A stretch of 64,000 nucleotides of DNA. It comes from Linepithema humile (taxonomy: Eukaryota; Arthropoda; Insecta; Hymenoptera; Formicidae). The notes beneath the pieces are model-generated. The model was given only the letters and a program-made list of their open reading frames with translations. It had not been told where the DNA came from and did no database searches. Shown here piece after piece: positions 57,313 through 64,000 of this stretch. The stretch is from assembly GCF_040581485.1 (NCBI RefSeq), contig NC_090130.1, forward strand, positions 10,292,001-10,356,000, given 5' to 3'. The position numbers were made by a program, and so were the translations under genes. Within the stretch, counting starts at the first letter, position 1, and each line of letters opens with the position of its first letter.

Positions 57313-58763
57313 ATGATGCAAAATAAAGGTATCGTTCAGAAAGCATTAAGTAATATAGAACTTCATGAAGATTTGAATGAGATAAGATCGAAGATTGAAG
57401 ACGAATCTTTGTACTGCTTTTTGTACTATTCTTTGACAATGCATACACTTTTTCGGAATCTAGTAAATGTAATTTTAAAAGAATATAAGTATATTCTTTT
57501 GCCAAAAGAGTTCGGTACATTACATCATCTTCAAGAGATTACATTATCCACACCTTATGACGTGAATACTACTCAATTTGCATGGGAATGGTTAGAGCAA
57601 GCTTCTATGAGAAATAACTTAAAATCTTTGAAAATAATGCATTATGGCGTAAGTTGCACTATCTACTTACTCAGATATTATGATATTAACAACTAATTAA
57701 CAGAATAAAGTTTTTAAAAAATAAAAAAGTTGCTTAACATTTTCACCATTTATCGTTATATTATTGAATTATTTTGTTATTTACAGCTACCTGAATTACC
57801 TTTACAAATCACATGTTTGAAAAATCTACAGTTGTTAGACATAAGTGACAACAAAATTGAATTCTTACCAAAGGAGTTAGGTACCTTGTCTCACCTTGTA
57901 TTTCTTAATCTCTCTTCTAATCATCTTGGGAGATCTCGTTGCAATACATGGGAATGGCTAGAGCAAGCTGCGGTTAGAAATAAAATGACACAATTACATT
58001 TGTCAAACAATCAGGTAAGACTTGCACTATTTATTTATCAAAACATCATAAATAGAACTGAAATTATTATAAAAAAATTAAAAGATTTATTTCTATTTGT
58101 TATCCACTAATAAATGATAAAGTTATTAATTATTTCTAGTTAACAGAATTATCACCACAAATTGGAAAGCTGAATGCTTTAACTATTTTAAAGCTTGACA
58201 CAAATAAGTTAACATGTTTACCACAAAGTTTGGCATTTCTAAAAAATTTAAAAGAGCTTGATGTGTATAATAATGATTTGTTATATTTGCCAGGAAATAT
58301 GGCACATTTATCGGTGTATATAGATGTTGATGAGAATCCATTTAATTGGAATGACAATGAAGACTATGAAGTGCCAAGTCTTTTCAATTGTTCAGCTGAT
58401 GTTATCGAGAAATCTCGGTTTGTCGCTATTATTTTGATGTTTTTAATTATATTGAACTTGAATTTTGAAAAATATTATATGTATAAATCAAAATTGTTTT
58501 AATATTTGTATTAATTTTACCGATATTATAGGATGAAATACAAGAACAAATTACCAGGATCATTGATCAGATATTTGGATAATGAAAAATATTGCAACTT
58601 CTGTGGAACTCCATGTTTTCGTTATTATGAAAAGCGCTTCGTAAATTTCACTCAGTATTATGAAAGACTGTATGTTCAATTCCGTGGATCACCAAATATT
58701 ATGAATGCAAGTTTTGAATGTTATGCTTGTTCATCAGAGTGTGCTAACATATTATTGTTTTAA
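57313..58763 (+). CDS. LRR gene copy C (LRRC58-like), intact by splicing
   Basis: Four exons with consensus splice sites and matching phases: 57313-57648, 57787-58014, 58140-58417 and 58532-58763, giving 1,074 coding bases and about 357 residues (human LRRC58 is 371, from memory). The start is the first ATG in frame (MMQNKGIVQK); copies A and B begin one or two codons earlier. Residues about 60-290 hold leucine-rich repeats with LPKELGTLSHL and LNLSSNHLG repeat cores and a recurring EWLEQA helix insert. The last exon has SLIRYLDNEKYCNFC, then ECYACSSEC, two Cys pairs likely to bind zinc. LRRC58-type proteins are cytosolic, reported as ubiquitin-ligase substrate receptors. The donor of exon 3 is the weak CG/GTTTGT; reading through it gives a hydrophobic tail instead. 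Confidence 0.75.
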
Positions 58764-59719
58764 GAAGACATAATTAATTTATTAGACTTAAAATTTACAA
58801 CAGAATGTAATTTGTATAAAAATATCTGATATGACCAATTTTAAGACTTTTGAATTTCATATATTCTTTGACGAGTATACATATAATTTATCGATATTCG
58901 TCGATATTATTATTTTTGTATATATTTTAAAACTCAAAATTACATATATATTTAGTGATAAGATTCGACAAATAGATTCTTACATGCAAATTTTTAAACA
59001 AATCAAGATTAACTGAAAATCAATAATCATTAAACATCTTGCAGACTGTTTTAATAGAGAATTTGGGCAAATCTTAAAAGTTTTAAAGTCTTGAATTTGT
59101 ATATATATATACGTGTGTATATATATATATATATGTTTGTGTATATACTTGTATATTGTATGCATATGTATATTGTATACATACATGTGCCTGTGTATAT
59201 GTATATGTGTTAAATTATGTATAATAGTTCACACATTTATATTATTGAAGGCATTTAATTCTTTGACTTGCAAAATTTTAAGATTCTCAAGATTTTTCTA
59301 TCATAACAGTCTTACAAAATGTATTGAAATTTTTTGATTTCCTTAACTCAAGCTTTTAATTCAAGATATTTTTGCATGATTTTTATACTTTATCACTAAG
59401 TTTATGTATCATTTTTTTATAACATTTATTATTAGTAAAAATAAAATGTTAATACGTTTAATCGACATATCTCTAAAGCTTAATATTAACTACAATGTTT
59501 TTATGAAGTTAAAATACATATGATATGCAACGTTTTGTGACATTAAGAATATATTTCTTAGAAAACTGAATAATAATTTTGTTATTTTAATTTTTGCATT
59601 TCAACAAAGTCAAGTGTGCTAATGGAAAAAGTTAATTAACTTTTTTTCTTTTATAAATACAAATATGTTCTTTAATTACATAAGATTTATATTTACAGTT
59701 TTTTCAATCTCTTTCTCTT

Positions 59720-59779
<60 letters not shown>

Positions 59780-60200
59780 TCTTTTTTTGCAATCTATTCT
59801 TACTCTAATATATTTTTATAAGAAGAAAAATATTTTTCATAATATCGTTATTACTTTGATAAAATTTTTAAAGTTGCTTTTCATCAAATCGTATATTCGT
59901 GTGTCAATAATATCATGCGAAACAAATAAACATATAATTAACATTATACTGTAGCTTTAACGTTGACAATGGAAGAGTACTTTTAAAATTTTTGAAACTT
60001 CTTTTCAACACATGAATGTGTTTTGTATTAGTTCGATAGTAGTTTATTGCCAATAAAGCTCTACATTTTTTTATAAATATAACAGAAGAAACGAGGTGAT
60101 ACGCACATATATTTAAAATAACGTAAAATAAGATTTTTCTTTAATACATTAGCAATTAAATAAGACATTATTTTTATACAAAGTACATTAATATCAACAA
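58764..60200. other. 3' intergenic DNA of unit C
   Basis: Nearly identical to 51682-53110, with TATA/TGTG tracts (59097-59215) and (CT)n at 59705-59780. No gene. Confidence 0.6.
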
Positions 60201-60396
60201 TCTTTAATATTTTCTGTTATCTTCGCAAAAATTAATATTTTTTTTTTGTAGGAAGAAAGGTATTAAACATATATTGAACACAAACAGATTTTATAACTTT
60301 TTTTGAAATTAGCAGCACAATGATACGAGATAAAGGTATGATTATAAAAATATTAAAAATAAAAAATTTAGTCAGTTTTTAAAAAAAGAAATAAGA

Positions 60397-60594
60397 ATGC
60401 TAACTGTAAGAAAATCTATTTACGATTGCTACACAATCGTTGCACTTTATCAAAATTTAATAATATTAACATCGGAGAGAAATAACATTTCTTTTTTGGT
60501 CAAAGGAGCTGAGTACGTTATCTCTCCTTCCGTATCTTTTATTTTTGCACAATTGTCGTGCAAAATCCACTCGATCTACATAGAAATGGCTTAA
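60397..60594 (+). pseudogene. Decayed LRR exon upstream of gene D
   Basis: Counterpart of 40855 and 53211: SERNNISFL with the next LRR out of frame. Confidence 0.4.
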
Positions 60595-61894
60595 ACTATC
60601 TTCTATTGGAAATAATTTATTATGCTTAAACATGAATCACAATTTTGTAAGTTAAACAATGCAATATTAAAAAATTGTAATATTTACTAAGTATAATAAC
60701 ATTATTATCTGAAAGAATAAAACGTTTCATCAGCGTGATTCTTGTAAATCACCATTTTGTCAGCAGAAAAATGTACTGGAATATTATAATTCATAAATTA
60801 TGTGAAATATTTGGCAAATTAACTTTTATTCTATTTAGATTCAATTCAATTCAACGTACTTCATTTTTAATAATTATTTATTAATTTAAGTAAATAACTT
60901 ATTTCGTCAATTATTAAATACCATTTATGTGAAAAAGTCAAATTATTGTAATATGATTTCGAATCACGCATTGAATGATCAACGTTATGACATACAATTA
61001 AGCTATACAAGACTGTTACGATTTGTGCAACATAGATAGAGTATTATTATAATATACGAAAATGACTTCCTTGATACATGATTTCTATATTACCAGCTTG
61101 ATACTCTTATAGATTTTTCTGTTGAAATATCAAAATAGAAACACGTCACAACGCATAACAAGGTAAACTCTTTTATTCGCTATCATAAAATAATTTTTTT
61201 TAATTAAATAATAATTCTTTTTAATTCACTAATTATATATCAATCCTGCAATATAAAAATTGTTTACTGTGATGGATCACAATTTTATATAACATTCGGC
61301 AAAAGCACGTATGATTTTCCCCACATCGACAAGAAATAATAAACATCAATGACTTTATGCATAGCAGTTTGGACGTATGTACAGAGCAATACGTTTAGCA
61401 GTTGTCATATAACACAGATAACCACGTTTTACAATTCGCATTTTTATCGTTCACAAGCCGCTTTCTCCGTAGGAGAAGAAACGAGGTAATATTCACCATA
61501 CGTTTAACTCAAAATTATTTTTATCGAATAAAATACCAAATTTATGAGTTAAATTAATTTCAACATTTTGTAACATTTTCTATATCATAACAACATTTAT
61601 ACTTTGAAGATCTTTTTATCTTGAAAAAACATATTAAAGTAACATTTGCTTTATAATTCTTTTGAAATTATGAATAGACAAGGTAGAAATGTACATATAT
61701 TATTTATTTGTCAAGAATAATAGAATTTCTTTAAGAAAAATTCAAAGTACATAACTTTGTTCGATCGAATAAAATTTATAACTACGCTTTTCAGAAGGAT
61801 TGTTCTAGTATTACACAACTTGGATATTTTAAAATGCATACAATATCCTACCCATTTCAATCTTGAATTGCATTAAATTGCATAGATTTTTACA
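60595..61894. other. Non-coding DNA upstream of gene D
   Basis: Conserved with the same position in units A-C; no separate feature. Confidence 0.5.
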
Positions 61895-62785
61895 ATGCTG
61901 CAAAATAAAGGTATTGTTCAGAAAAGATCAAGAAAATTGAAGTTTCAAAAAGTTTTGAAGAAGATAATAAAATCGAGAATTGGAAAAGAATCTTTGTACT
62001 ATTCTTTGTACCATTCTTTGACAATGCATACACCTTTTCGGGATCTAGGAAATGTAACTTTACAAGAATGTAAGTTTAATTTCTTGCCAAAAGAGTTTGG
62101 TACATTACATCATCTTCAAAAGATTACATTATCCAAAAATTATATCATGTATACTACTCAATCTGCGTGGGAATGGTTAGAGCAAGCTCCTGTTAGAAGG
62201 AATTTACAATCATTGAAAATAAATTATAATGACGTAAGATCCATTATCTACTTACACAGATATTATAATGTAATATAAATTAATTGTGATATTAACTACT
62301 ATTTAAAAGAATAAAATTTTTGTTTAAAAAATAAAAAGTTACTTTACGTTTTTACCATTTACCGTTATATTTATGAATCATTGCTATTTATAGCTACCTA
62401 AATTACCTTTGCAAATCACATGTTTGAATCGTCTCACAACATTAAACATGAGAGGGAACAGAATCAGTTCTTTACCAAAAGAGTTTGGCAATTTGCTTCT
62501 TTCTGATCTGGATCTATCGTATAATAATCTTGAAAGCTCTAAAGAATCTGCGTGGGAATGGTTAATGCAAACTCCCATTAGATAAACTTTAAAAAAACTT
62601 GACATAAGTCATAATTATGTAAGTTGTAATATCGAATTACTAAAATATCATGATATTAACTAACAAAAATAAAATTATTTCTTAAAAAATTTTCTTAAAA
62701 ATGAGACATTTAAATTACAATTACTTTTTATTGACAATGCATATAAAAAGTCATCCATTATATTAATAAATTAACCTTACTTATA

Positions 62786-62967
62786 CACGCAGAAAATTTT
62801 ATATCAAAAATTACTATGTACGACAGTAACCGCGGACCATAAAGCCGCAGACCGAAAATTTTTGCTATGTTTCACATGTGAAAAACATAGTAAAAATTTT
62901 TATAATTCCTTCATGGTCCGCGGCTACTACCGTATATAGTAATTTTTGATATAAAATTTTCTCCGTG
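62786..62967. mobile_element. Hairpin MITE, copy 2, at an intron acceptor
   Basis: Same family as 27575-27757, opposite orientation, TA on both sides (62784-62785, 62968-62969). It sits in the acceptor of exon 3 of copy D; the duplicated TA followed by G recreates an AG directly before the exon. Confidence 0.85.
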
Positions 62968-63012
62968 TAGATCACTGCATTACCATTACAAATTAATTGT
63001 ATGGAAAACTTA

Positions 63013-63408
63013 CACTCAAAAAAATGATCTTGCAATAATAGCTAAAATTTTCTAGGTGTAAAAAATTAACTAAAACAGATAAATGATTAGCAACTGTTGT
63101 GATATTGCATATGTAATTACTTAATCAGTTTAGATGACAGAAACAGAATATATATCTGTATTGTTTGTGAACTTTAAAAAGAAAGTTTCTCTAAAGCGCC
63201 TATCTATATAAGATCAATCACGTGTTAGATCATGCAATGAATAACATTTAGCAATGGTACCTAAATTTTTCAGAAGCTATTGCTAGAACATTACTGCTAT
63301 AAATTCTATATGTGACAAACAATGTTTTCACAGATACGAAAAATAGCGATACATTCTTGTTGCGATATCTAGAAATTTAACTACATCAGCGAAATATTTT
63401 TTTGAGTG
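63013..63408 (+). mobile_element. 396-base MITE, copy 1, inside an LRR exon
   Basis: Starts CACTCAAAAAAATGATC, ends ATTTTTTTGAGTG, TA on both sides. Non-coding. The reverse-oriented copy at 63543 has the same length. Confidence 0.9.
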
Positions 63409-63542
63409 TAATAGAGTTATTCTTATGCAAAAATAAGATCAAGCTCTTACCAAAAGAGTTAGGTACTTTGCCTCATCTTGTCCTTCTTAATCTCTCTTCT
63501 AATCACCTTGGAAAATCTAATCGCAATACGTGGGAATGGCTA

Positions 63543-63938
63543 CACTCAAAAAAATATTTCGCTGATGTAGTTAGATTTCTAGATATCGCAACAAGAATGT
63601 ATCGCTATTTTTCGTATCTGTGAAAACATTGTTTGTCTCATATAGAATTTATAGCAGTAATGTTCTAGCAATAGCTTCTGAAAAATTTAGGTACCATTGC
63701 TAAATGTTATTCATTGCATGATCTAACACGTGATTGATCTTATATAGATAGGCGCTTTAGAGAAACTTTCTTTTTAAAGTTCACAAACAATACAGATATA
63801 TATTCTGTTTCTGTCATCTAAACTGATTAAGTAATTACATATGCAATATCACAACAGTTGCTAAACATTTATCTGTTTTAGTTAATTTTTTACACCTAGA
63901 AAATTTTAGCTATTATTGCAAAATTATTTTTTTGAGTG
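63543..63938 (-). mobile_element. 396-base MITE, copy 2, inverted
   Basis: Reverse complement of 63013-63408 with a few per cent differences, TA on both sides (63541-63542, 63939-63940). Together the copies bracket 130 bases of LRR exon. Confidence 0.9.
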
Positions 63939-64000
63939 TAAATGCTTTATTTCTTTTAAACCTTAAATACAATAAGTTAAAATGTTTACCACAAAGTTTC

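Larger units (their letters stand above)
38690..64000 (+). repeat. Tandem array of four LRR-gene units (A-D)
   Basis: Unit starts share TATCTTCGCAAA...AGGAAGAAAGATAT...TATTGAACAAACAGATTTTATAAC (about 38730, rc near 47920, 53150, 60225). Unit A runs to about 47350, B is rearranged (47635-48365 inverted, then 49632-53110), C is 53110-60200 and D is 60200 to beyond the window. Non-coding parts remain 85-95% alike by eye, so the duplications are fairly recent. Length differences come from inserted elements and exon loss. Confidence 0.9.
61895..64000 (+). pseudogene. LRR gene copy D, disrupted (runs past window)
   Basis: Exon 1 is 61895-62233 (113 codons, the most diverged of the four) and exon 2 is 62394-62618 with an in-frame TAA at 62583-62585. 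Exon 3 begins at 62971 (LPLQINCMENL), is split by a 396-base MITE, resumes at 63411 (CKNKIKLLPKELGTLPHL) and is cut by a second copy at 63541. After that copy the sequence continues in the middle of exon 4 (AATGCTTTATTTC), so the end of exon 3, an intron and the start of exon 4 are lost. The window ends within exon 4. No functional product is possible from this copy as read. Confidence 0.8.

Noticed and set aside
1..64000. tRNA, rRNA or snRNA genes
   Set aside because: No stretch with a convincing A-box/B-box pair or rRNA-like conservation was seen by eye; a covariance-model search would be needed to exclude them.

Overview
This is an AT-rich, intron-bearing, transposon-dense piece of animal genome. 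It is best read as an insect, probably an ant or other hymenopteran. The support is a CYP9-type cytochrome P450 first exon, a BEL/Pao polyprotein, a chuvirus-like glycoprotein gene of the kind endogenised in arthropods, an intact Tc1 element and many small terminal-inverted-repeat elements. No bacterial features are present. The species assignment is inference.

Layout. 1-5755: 3' part of a BEL/Pao retrotransposon with an uninterrupted gag-pol frame and a 3' LTR containing a minisatellite. 6503-13350: a decayed transposon region with a 5' exon-like stretch, a 2.3-kb LTR-like insertion (6985-9305), a CACTA-like transposase pseudogene (9333-11440) and a multi-exon DUF4806-like companion pseudogene (11856-13338). 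13696-16554: a complete Tc1-like DD34E element with TA target duplications and long TIRs that are themselves hairpins. 16.7-18.35 kb: two adjacent inverted duplications, one built from a CYP9 first exon. 19.75-21.45 kb: exons of an unrecognised gene resembling the DUF4806 companion genes. 22-32.3 kb: at least ten foldback or TIR elements, many ending in CCC...GGG with 2-bp target duplications, around the last exons of a rhodopsin-family GPCR (25.55-26.35 kb). 32.8-35.4 kb, minus strand: a broken chuvirus-like glycoprotein gene followed by a small single-Tudor-domain ORF. 35.5-38.7 kb: a second type of DNA-transposon pseudogene.

From about 38.7 kb to the end lies a tandem array of four diverged copies (A-D) of a unit carrying a leucine-rich-repeat gene whose C-terminal Cys-rich exon resembles LRRC58. 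Every LRR exon is close to 75 codons and phase 0, and copies differ in which exons they keep. Only copy C (57313-58763) can be spliced into an intact product of about 357 residues. Copies A and D have nonsense codons, B has lost its central exons, and D has three MITEs inserted in one exon. Because the four units are paralogous, each supplies empty sites that date and delimit insertions in the others (LTR-like elements at 38774 and 49631, a CCC-type element at 44815, a DUF4806-bearing insertion at 54036).

The strongest leads are the glycoprotein-plus-Tudor cassette; the possible link between CCC-ended elements with family-specific iterated subterminal motifs and the DUF4806-type companion genes; the apparently intact Tc1 element with hairpin TIRs; and the modular exon turnover in the LRR array.
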